A stretch of DNA of 64,000 bases from Roseobacter sp. CCS2 (lineage in GTDB: Bacteria > Pseudomonadota > Alphaproteobacteria > Rhodobacterales > Rhodobacteraceae), in assembly GCF_000169435.1 (NCBI RefSeq), contig NZ_AAYB01000002.1, positions 62,001 through 126,000 on the forward strand, in the 5' to 3' direction. A program made the position numbers and the translations under genes. Shown here piece after piece: positions 29,003-37,534 of the stretch (the stretch's first letter is position 1; every line of letters starts with the position of its first letter). The notes below the pieces were generated by a model. The model did not search any database. It saw only the letters and a program-made list of their open reading frames with translations, and had not been told where the DNA came from.

Positions 29003-29454
29003 TCTCTCACGTATCACGGGAGAGACTGGCACATGCACTTTGCATCATTGGTGAGGCTGGGCTCGACGGCTATATGTACGACTCCGCGGTAGGTATGCTT
29101 ACCCGCAAAACATACGAGTCGAAGAAGAAAAGATGGATGATTCCCAACTCTCCGAGATTTAGTTCAGACGAGTTTAGAGACTACATGGCACTAGCCGTTG
29201 AAAACGGACTTGTGGATGCTGGCCGAAATAACGACGCGCTCCGACGAGGGGAGTTAGATGGTGATGAGTGGCTGTTGAAGCTTACTTTAGCCGGATGGAA
29301 TTATATCGAAGACTTCGATCAACCCGTTCTTGAAAGATGGTTCGTGAATATCCGAGATAATGTTCCGACTATAATTGTTTCAGTGGCAACAGCACTAATA
29401 ATCGCCAACGCCAACAGATTGCTTGATCTGATTGTCGGAACCGTTACCCCGTAA
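28999..29454 (+). CDS. Hypothetical protein with C-terminal membrane helix, low G+C
   Basis: 151 residues starting at GTG 28999, overlapping the pheS stop by four bases. The N-terminal 110 residues are soluble, charged and helical ([21 protein letters not shown], then [15 protein letters not shown]). A single hydrophobic segment near residues 120-145 ([19 protein letters not shown]) would tether it to the membrane. Base composition and codon choice are clearly more A+T-rich than pheS and pheT, which suggests acquisition by transfer. A block of GC-rich palindromes begins eight bases after the stop. I do not recognise the family. Confidence 0.6.
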   Translation: MISHVSRERLAHALCIIGEAGLDGYMYDSAVGMLTRKTYESKKKRWMIPNSPRFSSDEFRDYMALAVENGLVDAGRNNDALRRGELDGDEWLLKLTLAGWNYIEDFDQPVLERWFVNIRDNVPTIIVSVATALIIANANRLLDLIVGTVTP

Positions 29455-29462
29455 TCGTTTCC

Positions 29463-29607
29463 GCCCGGCTCGCCGGGCAGCGCCCGGACCTCCCCCATGG
29501 GGAGGGCGCTTTTGCAACGGCGCAATCCGTATCAAAGTCAGTGATCATGGCCTCCCGCTCGCCAAACCGCACCGCCTTGGCGCCTCCCCGAGGTCCGGGC
29601 GCTGCCC
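29463..29607. repeat. Palindrome cluster (REP/BIME-like) between pheS-linked gene and ASCH gene
   Basis: Three nested structures are visible. GCCCGGC/GCCGGGC (29463-29478) is a tight hairpin. CCTCCCC/GGGGAGG surrounds an ATG-like core (29489-29505). GGGCAGCGCCCGGACCTC (29475-29492) recurs in perfect inverted orientation at 29590-29607, about 97 bases away. The arms flank a short non-coding stretch. Such paired inverted palindromes are typical of REP-type elements. Confidence 0.6.
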
Positions 29608-29654
29608 TGATGTTGTGCATAGAAGAACCGCCGCGAATGGCTTAGAGTACCCAA

Positions 29655-30083
29655 ATGACCAATGACACCGAAGACCTGCAAGACACATACCCCGGCGCGG
29701 GCACGTTTAAGTTCGGCGATAGTGCGGAGCTTTGCCAGCGCCTGATCGCCCTTGTCCGCCAGGGCCGCAAAACCGCGACTTGCGCAGCACTCTCCGATTT
29801 CGAAGGCGAGCCTGAGGCGATGCCTGTCGTGGGCCGCTGTGATATCGCGGCGAATTGGGATGGTACGCCCGCGCTGGTCATCCGCACCACCAAGATGCAG
29901 GAAATCCGCTATTGCGATGTCACCGAAGACATGGCGCTGGCCGAGGGTGAGAACGACACACTGCTGGGCTGGCGCAAGGATCACAAAGCCTATTTCAAAC
30001 GCAACGGCGGGTTTCACCCCGAAATGATGCTGGTGTTTGAACACTTCGAACTGGTCGAGGATTTGGCCGGACGCGCGCTTTAA
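29655..30083 (+). CDS. ASCH domain-containing protein
   Basis: 142 residues making up one ASCH domain. The conserved basic cleft is visible as GRKTATCAAL near residues 36-45, with strand/helix continuation at VGRCDIAANWDG, LVIRTTKMQEIRY and the helical EGENDTLLGWRKDHKAYF. ASCH proteins resemble PUA domains and bind RNA; some, such as YqfB, are amidohydrolases of N4-acetylcytidine. Which applies here cannot be read from sequence. It sits in the group of small genes inserted between pheS and pheT. Confidence 0.85.
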   Translation: MTNDTEDLQDTYPGAGTFKFGDSAELCQRLIALVRQGRKTATCAALSDFEGEPEAMPVVGRCDIAANWDGTPALVIRTTKMQEIRYCDVTEDMALAEGENDTLLGWRKDHKAYFKRNGGFHPEMMLVFEHFELVEDLAGRAL

Positions 30084-30098
30084 CCCGGGGTGTTCCCC
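30084..30098. repeat. Palindromic element abutting the ASCH stop codon
   Basis: CCCGGGGTGTTCCCC starts on the base after the TAA. Its core CCGGGGTGTTCCCC is the exact reverse complement of 34049-34062, inside the truncated acetyltransferase gene, so the two are copies of one dispersed element. Confidence 0.5.
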
Positions 30099-30126
30099 AA
30101 CACCCGCACCGCGCTATATATCGGGT

Positions 30127-30315
30127 ATGCAACGCCTCTGGCTTATCATCCTGATCATATTCATCATCGGCGGTCACATCGCGATGTGGACCTCTGACAT
30201 GCCGCGCGATCTGGCTTTGCGCCTGACGCTGATCAACGCCGCTGGCTGGGCGGTGATCCTGATCCCCGCTTGGCTGGTGTCAAAATGGGCCGCAGCCCAC
30301 CAGCGCAAACCGTAG
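30127..30315 (+). CDS. Small two-helix membrane protein
   Basis: 62 residues from ATG 30127. The in-frame extension upstream overlaps the ASCH gene and is not protein-like. Two hydrophobic helices are evident: LWLIILIIFIIGGHIAM and LINAAGWAVILIPAWLVSKWA. They are separated by a short polar loop, and the protein ends in a basic tail (HQRKP). The family is unknown. It precedes pheT by 85 bp on the same strand and ends in a TAG immediately followed by a palindrome. Confidence 0.65.
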   Translation: MQRLWLIILIIFIIGGHIAMWTSDMPRDLALRLTLINAAGWAVILIPAWLVSKWAAAHQRKP

Positions 30316-30333
30316 GTCGGGGCCAGCCCCGAC
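30316..30333. repeat. Dispersed palindrome, copy 1
   Basis: GTCGGGGCCAGCCCCGAC begins on the base after a TAG stop codon. The arms GTCGGGGC/GCCCCGAC are perfect over 8 bp with a CA centre. A second copy with a CC centre lies at 33276-33293, again directly after a TAG. Confidence 0.65.
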
Positions 30334-30400
30334 GCCCCTTTCCCCTTTGCGTGTTATCCGGTAAGCCCATCCCAACACATCTAACCCGCAGGACGGACCC

Positions 30401-32797
30401 ATGAAATTCACGCTTTCCTGGCTGAAACACCACCTTGAGACTGACGCATCGGTCGCTGATATCACATACGCTTTGACCGACCTTGGGTTGGAAGTTGAGG
30501 GGATCGAAAACCCGATTGAACGCCTTGCTGATTTCACCATCGGCAAGGTGCTGACCGCCGAAAAGCACCCGGATGCGGATAAGCTGAAGGTCTGTCAGGT
30601 CGATACTGCTGATGGCCCGACCCAGATTATCTGTGGTGCGCCAAATGCGCGTGCGGGCATCACCGTGGTGATCGCCAGCCCCGGCACTTATGTGCCCGGT
30701 ATCGACACCACGATTGGCGTTGGCAAAATCCGTGGCATTGAAAGCTACGGTATGATGTGTTCCGAGCGCGAGATGGAGCTGTCGGAAGAACATGACGGCA
30801 TTATCGAATTACCCTCGGGCGAGGTCGGCGACCGCTTTACCGATTGGTTGGCCGCGAATAAGCCAGACAAGGTTGATCCGGTGATCGAGATCGCCATCAC
30901 ACCGAACCGCCCCGACGCGCTGGGCGTGCGCGGTGTGGCACGTGATTTGGCCGCGCGTGGTCTTGGTACGCTAAAGCCGATCACGGTTGATCCAGTCAAG
31001 GCCAGCTTCAGGGCTGACCTGAATGTATCTATTGATGACGATACGCGTGATGGATGCCCCATTTTCTGTGGTTATTTGATCAAAGGCGTCAAGAACGGCC
31101 CCAGCCCCGACTGGCTGCAAGCGCAGCTGCGCGCCATTGGTCTGCGCCCTATCAGCTTTCTGGTCGATGTGACCAACTGGTTTACCTATGACCTGAACCG
31201 CCCGCTGCATGTTTTTGACGCCGACAAGGTCAATGGCAACCTGCGTGTGCATCGCGCCGCTGGTGGTGAGACGATCACGGCCTTGGATGACAAGGACTAC
31301 ACACTGCAAGCGGGTCAGATGGTCATTTCGGATGATAACGGCCCTGAAAGCATCGCGGGTGTCATGGGCGGGCTTGAGACGGGTTGCACCGCGGACACTG
31401 TGAATGTTTTCGTCGAAAGCGCTTATTGGGACCCGATCCAAATCGCCTACACCGGGCGCGCGCTGAAAATTAACTCTGACGCGCGATACCGGTTTGAACG
31501 GGGCGTTGACCCGGCTTTCACGCCCGAAGGGCTGGAATACGCGGTGCGTATGATCGTGGATCATGCAGGCGGTGAGGTGTCTGAGCTGATCCAGGCGGGT
31601 GCAGTCCCCGATACATCGCGCGCGTGTAAACTGGATGCCAAGCGGGTGATCTCGTTGGTCGGGATGGACATTCCAGAGGCGACACAGCGCGAAACATTGA
31701 CCGCCCTTGGCTTTACCATGGAAGGGGACATGGCCCATGTCCCGTCGTGGCGTCCTGATGTGCAGGGTGAGGCTGATCTGGTGGAAGAAGTCGCGCGCGT
31801 GGCCTCATTGACCAAGCTGGAAGGCAAGCCTTTGCCGCGCATTGATGCAGGTGTGCCCAAGCCTATTCTGACCCCCAGCCAGACCCGCCAACAGGCCGCG
31901 CGCCGGACGGCTGCGGCGCTGGGCTATAATGAATGCGTGACCTATAGTTTTATCGACAAGGACGCGGCGCAGCTTTTTGGTGGCGGTGATGACGCGACCA
32001 TGCTGGAGAACCCGATCAGTTCGGAAATGTCGCATATGCGGCCCAACCTGCTGGGTGGTTTGCTGCGCGCTGCCGCCCGTAACCAAGCGCGCGGTTTCAT
32101 GGATATGGGCCTGTTTGAGGTTGGCGCTGGCTTTCATGGTGGCGAGCCGGGTGAGCAGCATATGCTGGTGTCTGGAGTGTTGGTCGGGCGGACTGGGCCG
32201 AAGGATGTGCACGGCACGTCGCGGCCTGTGGACCTTTATGATGCCAAGGCGGATGCAGAGGCTGTTTTGGCCGCGATTGGTGCCCCTGCAAAGGTGCAAA
32301 TCCTGCGCGGTGCGGATGACTGGTGGCACCCGGGGCGGCATGGCAAGATCTGTCTTGGGCCGAAAAAGGTGCTCGGCATCTTTGGCGAACTGCACCCGCG
32401 TGTGGTGCGCGCGATGGATATCAAAGGACCAGCGGTGGCGTTCACAATCTGGCCAGATGAAGTGCCGTTGCCCAAGAAGAAATCTGCGACACGCCCTGCG
32501 CTGGCCGCAACCGATCTGCAAGCGGTTGAACGTGATTTTGCCTTTGTGGTGGATGCGCAGGTCGAAGCATTAGCACTGGTGAATGCCGCCGCAGGTGCCG
32601 ACAAGGCACTGATCACTGATGTGCGTGTCTTTGACGAATTCATCGGCGGGTCATTGGGCGAAGGCAAGAAATCCCTTGCCGTCACCGTGCGTTTGCAACC
32701 GACAGATAAAACGCTGAAGGATGCCGATATCGAGGCGGTCAGCGCCAAGATTGTCGAAAAGGTAAGCAAGGCAACTGGTGGGGTGCTGCGCGCTTAA
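30401..32797 (+). CDS. pheT: Phenylalanine-tRNA ligase beta subunit
   Basis: 798 residues, full length. Domain order: tRNA-binding OB fold near residues 40-150 (FTIGKVLTAEKHPDADKLKVCQVD), the B3/B4 editing region, a B5 domain near residues 400-475 (LDAKRVISLVG...), the catalytic-like core (RPNLLGGLLRAAARNQ), and a C-terminal FDX-ACB anticodon-binding domain (SLAVTVRLQPTDKTL). It partners PheS (27929-29002). AGGACG precedes ATG 30401. No frameshift or truncation was seen. Confidence 0.97.
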   Translation: MKFTLSWLKHHLETDASVADITYALTDLGLEVEGIENPIERLADFTIGKVLTAEKHPDADKLKVCQVDTADGPTQIICGAPNARAGITVVIASPGTYVPGIDTTIGVGKIRGIESYGMMCSEREMELSEEHDGIIELPSGEVGDRFTDWLAANKPDKVDPVIEIAITPNRPDALGVRGVARDLAARGLGTLKPITVDPVKASFRADLNVSIDDDTRDGCPIFCGYLIKGVKNGPSPDWLQAQLRAIGLRPISFLVDVTNWFTYDLNRPLHVFDADKVNGNLRVHRAAGGETITALDDKDYTLQAGQMVISDDNGPESIAGVMGGLETGCTADTVNVFVESAYWDPIQIAYTGRALKINSDARYRFERGVDPAFTPEGLEYAVRMIVDHAGGEVSELIQAGAVPDTSRACKLDAKRVISLVGMDIPEATQRETLTALGFTMEGDMAHVPSWRPDVQGEADLVEEVARVASLTKLEGKPLPRIDAGVPKPILTPSQTRQQAARRTAAALGYNECVTYSFIDKDAAQLFGGGDDATMLENPISSEMSHMRPNLLGGLLRAAARNQARGFMDMGLFEVGAGFHGGEPGEQHMLVSGVLVGRTGPKDVHGTSRPVDLYDAKADAEAVLAAIGAPAKVQILRGADDWWHPGRHGKICLGPKKVLGIFGELHPRVVRAMDIKGPAVAFTIWPDEVPLPKKKSATRPALAATDLQAVERDFAFVVDAQVEALALVNAAAGADKALITDVRVFDEFIGGSLGEGKKSLAVTVRLQPTDKTLKDADIEAVSAKIVEKVSKATGGVLRA

Positions 32798-32828
32798 ACG
32801 GACCGAAATTCAAATGAAGGAGCCTCAT

Positions 32829-33275
32829 ATGACCCTCAAGATTTACCTTTCAGGTGAAATTCACACCGACTGGCGTGATCAGATTACAACCGGTGCCTCT
32901 GGATTGGACGTCGTCTTTGACAGCCCGGTGACGGATCACGATGCCTCTGACGATTGCGGTGTGGCTATCATGGGTGCTGAGGACAAGAAGTTCTGGCACG
33001 ACAATAAAGGCGCCAACCTGAACGCGATCCGCACGCGGCATGGGATTGAAAATGCCGATATCGTCGTTGTGCGCTTTGGTGAGAAATACAAGCAATGGAA
33101 CGCTGCGTTTGATGCGGGCTATGCTGCGGCCCTTGGCAAATCGCTGATCGTGATGCATGGGCCGGACCATCAGCACCCGCTGAAAGAGGTCGATGCTGCA
33201 GCCTTGGCCGTTGTTGAGGAACCACAGCAGGTCGTACAAATTCTGCAATATGTCCTGAACGGCACGCTGCCTTAG
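32829..33275 (+). CDS. ytoQ: YtoQ family protein
   Basis: 148 residues from ATG 32829, chosen because AAGGAG sits at 32817-32822. The protein starts KIYLSGEIHTDWRDQI and contains DFDSPVTDHDASDDCG-type and ENADIVVVRFGEKYKQWNAAFDAG segments. These give it the look of a nucleoside 2-deoxyribosyltransferase-like Rossmann fold, to which YtoQ proteins are related. Activity is not established. It is 31 bp downstream of pheT and likely shares its transcript. A palindromic element follows the TAG. Confidence 0.85.
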   Translation: MTLKIYLSGEIHTDWRDQITTGASGLDVVFDSPVTDHDASDDCGVAIMGAEDKKFWHDNKGANLNAIRTRHGIENADIVVVRFGEKYKQWNAAFDAGYAAALGKSLIVMHGPDHQHPLKEVDAAALAVVEEPQQVVQILQYVLNGTLP

Positions 33276-33293
33276 GTCGGGGCCCGCCCCGAC
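33276..33293. repeat. Dispersed palindrome, copy 2
   Basis: GTCGGGGCCCGCCCCGAC abuts the ytoQ TAG. It is identical to copy 1 at 30316-30333 except for one central base, and as in copy 1 the TAGG junction is preserved. Confidence 0.65.
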
Positions 33294-33309
33294 ATGCGAC
33301 GGTTCAGCA

Positions 33310-33693
33310 ATGATTGATCACATGACCTTTGGCGTGACGGATTTTGTACGCTCGACCGCCTTTTACGATCAGGCCTTCGCGCCGCTTGGCGTGAAACGGC
33401 TGTTTGAGGTGCCTTTGGAACATACGGGTGGCGTCAAAGTGTGCGGCTATGGTGATGATCGTGCGTGGTTCTGGCTGGCAGAAGAGAAAGCGACGAAGGG
33501 GTTGCTTCATATCGCTTTGCGAGCAAAAAGCCACGCCGCGGTTGATGCGTTCCATGCGGCTGCCTTGCGCGCTGGCGGCACAGACAACGGCGCACCCGGT
33601 CCGCGGCCGCATTACGACGCGCATTATTATGGCGCGTTTATTCTGGACCCCGATGGGCACAATATTGAAGCAGTATGTCATGCCGCGCCATAG
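33310..33693 (+). CDS. VOC family protein (glyoxalase/dioxygenase superfamily)
   Basis: 127 residues forming one pair of VOC beta-alpha-beta-beta-beta modules. It starts MIDHMTFGVTDFVRSTAFYDQAFAPLG, a typical N-terminus with a metal-ligand His, and ends DPDGHNIEAVCH with the paired Glu. Members are small metal-dependent dimers acting in glyoxalase, ring-cleavage or resistance reactions. The substrate here is not predictable. Confidence 0.87.
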   Translation: MIDHMTFGVTDFVRSTAFYDQAFAPLGVKRLFEVPLEHTGGVKVCGYGDDRAWFWLAEEKATKGLLHIALRAKSHAAVDAFHAAALRAGGTDNGAPGPRPHYDAHYYGAFILDPDGHNIEAVCHAAP

Positions 33694-33817
33694 TGACGCC
33701 GGTAATCGCAGCTTGCATGGCGCGTAGATATGCTGACGCTCACCCAAAAGACGTGACCCAGACATGTGCTTTGCGCAGGTCGTTTCAGACGGCAATTCAA
33801 CGAAAGAACCAAGATCA

Positions 33818-34075
33818 ATGAATATTAGATCAACAACGCATGCCGATATTTCCGCCTTGCAACAGGTCCTGGATGGCACCGCACTTTTCCTAAGTGAGAT
33901 GCTGCCGGACATGCTGGGTGGCTTTCTATCTGATGCAGACAGCGACGATATCTGGCTGACTTGCGAAGTGGACGGCAACGCCGTGGGCTTTTGCTATGCC
34001 GTTCCTGAACAGCTGGCTGATGGGGCTTGCCCTGCCGCGTTTGGGCCGGGGGAACACCCCGGCCTGATTGCCTGA
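33818..34075 (+). pseudogene. Truncated GNAT acetyltransferase
   Basis: 85 residues from ATG 33818. The sequence follows GNAT N-acetyltransferases from the first strand (MNIRSTTHADISAL) to the strand ending VGFCYAVPEQLADG. It then stops abruptly. The acetyl-CoA pyrophosphate loop (Q/RxxGxG/A) and the entire C-terminal half, about 65-70 residues, are absent. The last ten residues (FGPGEHPGL...) come from a GC-rich hairpin that matches a dispersed element in this window. The stop directly touches the stop of the convergent GST gene. A non-functional remnant is the likeliest reading. Confidence 0.65.
34044..34064. repeat. Hairpin element at the 3' end of the truncated GNAT gene
   Basis: GGCCGGGG (34044-34051) and CCCCGGCC (34057-34064) are perfect 8-bp arms around GAACA. 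The core GGGGAACACCCCGG is the exact reverse complement of 30085-30098. It may also act as a weak bidirectional terminator between the convergent genes. Confidence 0.55.
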
Positions 34076-34771
34076 TCAAGACGGATCAGGAATGCGTTTG
34101 GCCTTTGCAACAGCTGGCCGCGCAAAAAACCGCTCAACATAGGCAGGCACATTTTTGAGGTCGTTGTAACCAACGACGTCCTTCGTGCCATAAAACTCCA
34201 GCGCGTTCAGCCATGGTGCAATTGCCATATCAGCGATGGAATAGTCCCCCACGATCCAGTCCTTGCCGTCCAGTTCCTTTTCCAGAACGGCCAGCAAACG
34301 GATCGCTTCATCGCGGTAGCGTTCGCGGGGGCGGGGATCTTCGATGTCCTTGCCTGCGAATTTGTAGAAAAAGCCCATTTGGCCCAGCATTGGCCCAAGC
34401 CCGCCCATCTGGAACATCAACCACTGTGTGATCTTGGCCTTGTCTGACGCTGTCGCGCCAAGGAATTTCCCTGATTTTTCAGCAAGATAAAGCAGGATCG
34501 CCCCGCTTTCGAAAATCCCGATTGGGCCGTCTGGCCCGTTTGGATCAATGATCGCCGGAATCTTGTTGTTGGGGTTCAGTGAAAGGAATGCGTCGCTTTT
34601 CACATCCGCGTCGCTGAGCGTGACAAGGTGGGGTTCATAAGCCAAACCCATCTCTTCCAGCGCGATAGAGGCTTTGACACCATTGGGCGTGGGGAAGGAA
34701 TAAAGCTGGATCACAGACGGGTCCTTGGCGGGCCAGCGTTTGGTGATCGGGAATGCGGATAAGTCAGCCAT
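34076..34771 (-). CDS. Glutathione S-transferase, YghU/YfcG-like
   Basis: 231 residues. The N-terminal thioredoxin-like domain (residues about 20-105) contains IQLYSFPTPNGVKASIALEEMG, NPNNKIPAI with the cis-Pro, and FESGAILLYLAEK for glutathione gamma-glutamyl binding. The helical domain contains GGLGPMLGQMGFFYKFA and DYSIADMAIAPW. This pattern is that of nu-class, disulfide-reductase-type GSTs such as YghU and YfcG. It is cytoplasmic. AAAGGA precedes the ATG on the minus strand. Confidence 0.9.
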   Translation of the reverse strand: MADLSAFPITKRWPAKDPSVIQLYSFPTPNGVKASIALEEMGLAYEPHLVTLSDADVKSDAFLSLNPNNKIPAIIDPNGPDGPIGIFESGAILLYLAEKSGKFLGATASDKAKITQWLMFQMGGLGPMLGQMGFFYKFAGKDIEDPRPRERYRDEAIRLLAVLEKELDGKDWIVGDYSIADMAIAPWLNALEFYGTKDVVGYNDLKNVPAYVERFFARPAVAKAKRIPDPS

Positions 34772-34927
34772 GTGGCAAAGTCCTTTGCAAAAATTTCTGT
34801 TCTTTCAAGCTAAGGGGAAAAGCCGTGAATAAAACCCATGGAACTGTGAGCTGATAGCGGTAACTATGTGCGTAGTTGCGCAGTGGGCATCAGACCCGCG
34901 CGCCAAGTTAAATATGTGGGGACAACT

Positions 34928-35359
34928 ATGCTAAACGAATTCAAGACCTTCATCGCCAAGGGCAATGTCATGGACATGGCCGTGGGTATCATCATTGGTG
35001 CGGCCTTTACCGCGATTGTCACATCGCTGGTGGGCGATCTAATCAACCCGATCATCGGCCTTGTGTCCGGTGGTATTGATTTCACCAACAACTATGCCGT
35101 GCTGGCCGGTGACGTGCCGCCAGGTGCATCACTTGAAACTGCGCGCGAGGCGGGGGCGTCGATCTTTGCCTATGGTGCGTTCATCATGGCGATCATCAAC
35201 TTTCTGATCATCGCCTTTGTGGTGTTCATGCTGGTCCGCTACGTCAACAAGATCAAAGACGCAGCCTCACCTGAGGTTGAAGCCGCCGAAGAGCCCAAAG
35301 GGCCAACATCGGAAGAACTGCTTGCAGAAATCCGGGATGCGTTGAAGGCGCAAGCCTGA
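34928..35359 (+). CDS. mscL: Large-conductance mechanosensitive channel
   Basis: 143 residues from ATG 34928. It begins with the amphipathic N-terminal helix [19 protein letters not shown] and TM1 ([21 protein letters not shown]), the signature of MscL. The periplasmic loop and TM2 ([22 protein letters not shown]) follow, and a cytoplasmic bundle helix ends the protein. It is a pentameric inner-membrane channel that opens under hypo-osmotic shock. A strong terminator follows. Confidence 0.96.
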   Translation: MLNEFKTFIAKGNVMDMAVGIIIGAAFTAIVTSLVGDLINPIIGLVSGGIDFTNNYAVLAGDVPPGASLETAREAGASIFAYGAFIMAIINFLIIAFVVFMLVRYVNKIKDAASPEVEAAEEPKGPTSEELLAEIRDALKAQA

Positions 35360-35376
35360 TCAATCCGATTATGCTG

Positions 35377-35408
35377 AAGGGCTCGCTTGGAACAGCGGGC
35401 CCTTTTTT
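35377..35408 (+). terminator. Intrinsic terminator after mscL
   Basis: AAGGGCTCGCT pairs with AGCGGGCCCTT, with one internal mismatch and a short TGGAAC loop, and runs into TTTTTT. It starts 18 bases after the mscL stop and also faces the end of the convergent hydrolase gene. Confidence 0.8.
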
Positions 35409-35412
35409 ACGT

Positions 35413-36216
35413 CTAACGCATCAGAAACGTCGTGATCGCGTCATTGACGAAAGCAGGATTTTCCAAAGGCGAGGTATGTCCGGCCTGGGGTACTTGGATC
35501 AGTTCTGATCCTGCAATCACGTCTTGCAATGCTTTGGCTGTCGTGGGTGGTGTGGGTATATCCTCTTGACCCACCATAATCAGCGTGGGCGGCGGTGTGT
35601 TCAAAGCGCGCAGATTGTCTTGCACATCATCGCGATCAAAAATCGCCCGCCCGAATTGCCTGATAGAGGTGCGGTCCAACCCGCCGATGTAGGATTTCCA
35701 TGCAGCAAAATCCGCCCGCTGTGCCGGGTCATTGCGGTAGTGTGCCCCAAACAGAAGCGGCAGCACTTTGCCTAGTAAGGGGCGAATACCGATCAGGCGG
35801 ACAAAGAACAGCAACTGGTTATATTGCCTTAGCGTTGCCTTGCTTTCTGCATTTGCGCCGGTGTCCATCAGGATCATTGTTTTGATCAGGTCCGGACGCC
35901 TTAACAACAGGCGCACACCGACATAGCCACCGGTCGACATACCCGCAAAATGCACGGGTCCGTCGCAAAGGGCCGTGATCAGTTTTTCGGCATCATCGAC
36001 CAGATCATAGATGCCAAACGGATGCGGACACGGCCCGCTATCGCCATGCCCGCGATGGTCAAAAGCGATAACGCGGTGTGTGGCGCTGAAGCTGTCAATC
36101 TGTGCTGCGAACATCGCCCGGCTCATCAGATAGCCATGCGAAAAGACGATCGTGTCAGGCCCGGACCCGGCGGTCACATAATGGATGGATCGTCCGTTGA
36201 TTTCAATTGTGGGCAT
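35413..36216 (-). CDS. Alpha/beta hydrolase
   Basis: 267 residues. The oxyanion strand FSHGYLMSRAMF, the nucleophile elbow GMSTGGYVG (Ser) and the late acid/base segment ending QAGHTSPLENP (His) complete a serine hydrolase triad. There is no signal peptide, so the enzyme is cytoplasmic. A cap of about 60 helical residues lies between the elbow and the C-terminal strands. Substrate is unknown; the fold is shared by esterases, lactonases and C-C hydrolases. Confidence 0.87.
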   Translation of the reverse strand: MPTIEINGRSIHYVTAGSGPDTIVFSHGYLMSRAMFAAQIDSFSATHRVIAFDHRGHGDSGPCPHPFGIYDLVDDAEKLITALCDGPVHFAGMSTGGYVGVRLLLRRPDLIKTMILMDTGANAESKATLRQYNQLLFFVRLIGIRPLLGKVLPLLFGAHYRNDPAQRADFAAWKSYIGGLDRTSIRQFGRAIFDRDDVQDNLRALNTPPPTLIMVGQEDIPTPPTTAKALQDVIAGSELIQVPQAGHTSPLENPAFVNDAITTFLMR

Positions 36217-36278
36217 CGTAGTTGCGTCCCATCACTGGATGACAGGACGCTACCGCGCGCTGCGCAGCACGGCAAGCA

Positions 36279-37397
36279 TTACACTTTCAAGGCCAGCGCA
36301 GGTGACAGCACGTCGATGCCCAACGCTTTGCCCACCGCATAATACGTCAGTTTGCCAGCATGCACATTCAGCCCGTTCAGCAGATGGGGGTCGTCCTCGC
36401 AGGCCGTGCGCCAGCCTTTGTCGGCCAGTGACAGCATAAAGGGCATGGTCGCATTCCCCAATGCGATGGTCGATGTGCGCGCCACCGCGCCGGGCATGTT
36501 CGCCACGCAATAGTGCATGATCCCGTCCACGTCATAGATCGGGTCTTCGTGGGTGGTCGCCTTTGAGGTTTCGAAACACCCCCCTTGGTCGATGGCCACA
36601 TCCACCAGTGCCGCACCGGGTTTCAACTCGGACAGTTGCGCGCGCGAAATCAGCTTGGGCGCTGCTGCACCGGGGATCAGGACTGCGCCGATGATCATGT
36701 CCGCCGCGCGCGCCAGTTCAATGGTATTGCCTGCACTGGCGTAGCTGTTTTTGAACTGCCCGCCAAAGGTATCATCAAGATAACGCAGACGTGGCAAGGA
36801 CCGGTCCAGAACGGTCACATCGGCACCCATGCCTGCCGCGATGCGCGCGGCGTGTGTGCCCACAACACCGCCGCCGATGACAACAACACGGGCAGGGCCG
36901 ACGCCCGGCACGCCACCCATCAGAACACCGCGCCCGCCATTGGCCTTTTGCAAGGTCCATGCGCCAACCTGTGGGGCCAGACGCCCCGCGACCTCAGACA
37001 TGGGGGCCAGCAGCGGCAGACCGCCCCGGTCGTCAGTGACGGTTTCGTAAGCGATGCAAGTTGCACCGGATGCCATAAGGTCGGTGGTCTGTTCTGGGTC
37101 AGGGGCGAGGTGCAGATAGGTGAACAAAATCTGCCCTTCACGCAGCATTTTGCGTTCAACTGCCTGTGGTTCTTTCACTTTTACAACCATTTCGGCAATT
37201 TCGAAGACTTCGGCGGCCGTGCCGACGATGGCAGCCCCGGCATCGGTGTAATCTGCGTCTGTGAACCCAGCGCCATTGCCTGCGCCGGATTGAATGGTGA
37301 CCTGATGGCCGTGGTTAACCGCCTCGCGCGCGGCGTTTGGTGTCAGGCCGACGCGGAATTCCTGTGGTTTAATCTCTGTTGGGCACCCGATATGCAT
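36279..37397 (-). CDS. ald: Alanine dehydrogenase
   Basis: 372 residues from the ATG at 37397, which is preceded by AAGGAGG. The open frame extends further upstream, but its N-terminus MHIGCPTEIKPQEFRVGLTP is exactly the family start. The N-terminal domain carries the pyruvate-binding Arg/Lys region (VKVKEPQ). The NAD-binding motif GGGVVGTHAARIAAGMGADV follows mid-protein, and the protein ends in the usual NGLNVHAGKLTY region. It catalyses reversible NAD-linked deamination of L-alanine to pyruvate and ammonium. The divergent Lrp-type regulator supports this assignment. Confidence 0.95.
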   Translation of the reverse strand: MHIGCPTEIKPQEFRVGLTPNAAREAVNHGHQVTIQSGAGNGAGFTDADYTDAGAAIVGTAAEVFEIAEMVVKVKEPQAVERKMLREGQILFTYLHLAPDPEQTTDLMASGATCIAYETVTDDRGGLPLLAPMSEVAGRLAPQVGAWTLQKANGGRGVLMGGVPGVGPARVVVIGGGVVGTHAARIAAGMGADVTVLDRSLPRLRYLDDTFGGQFKNSYASAGNTIELARAADMIIGAVLIPGAAAPKLISRAQLSELKPGAALVDVAIDQGGCFETSKATTHEDPIYDVDGIMHYCVANMPGAVARTSTIALGNATMPFMLSLADKGWRTACEDDPHLLNGLNVHAGKLTYYAVGKALGIDVLSPALALKV

Positions 37398-37534
37398 GAC
37401 CCGTTCCTCCTTGCTATTGCGCCGACTATCTGCGCCGCCGCGTGCAATTTCATCGGGCTTTTTCTTGGATGTTTGCGGTAACCTTGGTAAGGTTTTGCGC
37501 GATATAGAATATTTGCCGAAGGATCGTGCGCAAA

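Noticed and set aside
30037-30126. Earlier start for the small membrane protein
   Set aside because: The extension overlaps the ASCH gene and is unrelated to the two-helix protein that begins at 30127.
33310-33817. A metal-resistance or glyoxalase operon with the VOC gene
   Set aside because: Only one small VOC domain gene is present, with a degenerate GNAT gene next to it; nothing supports a pathway.
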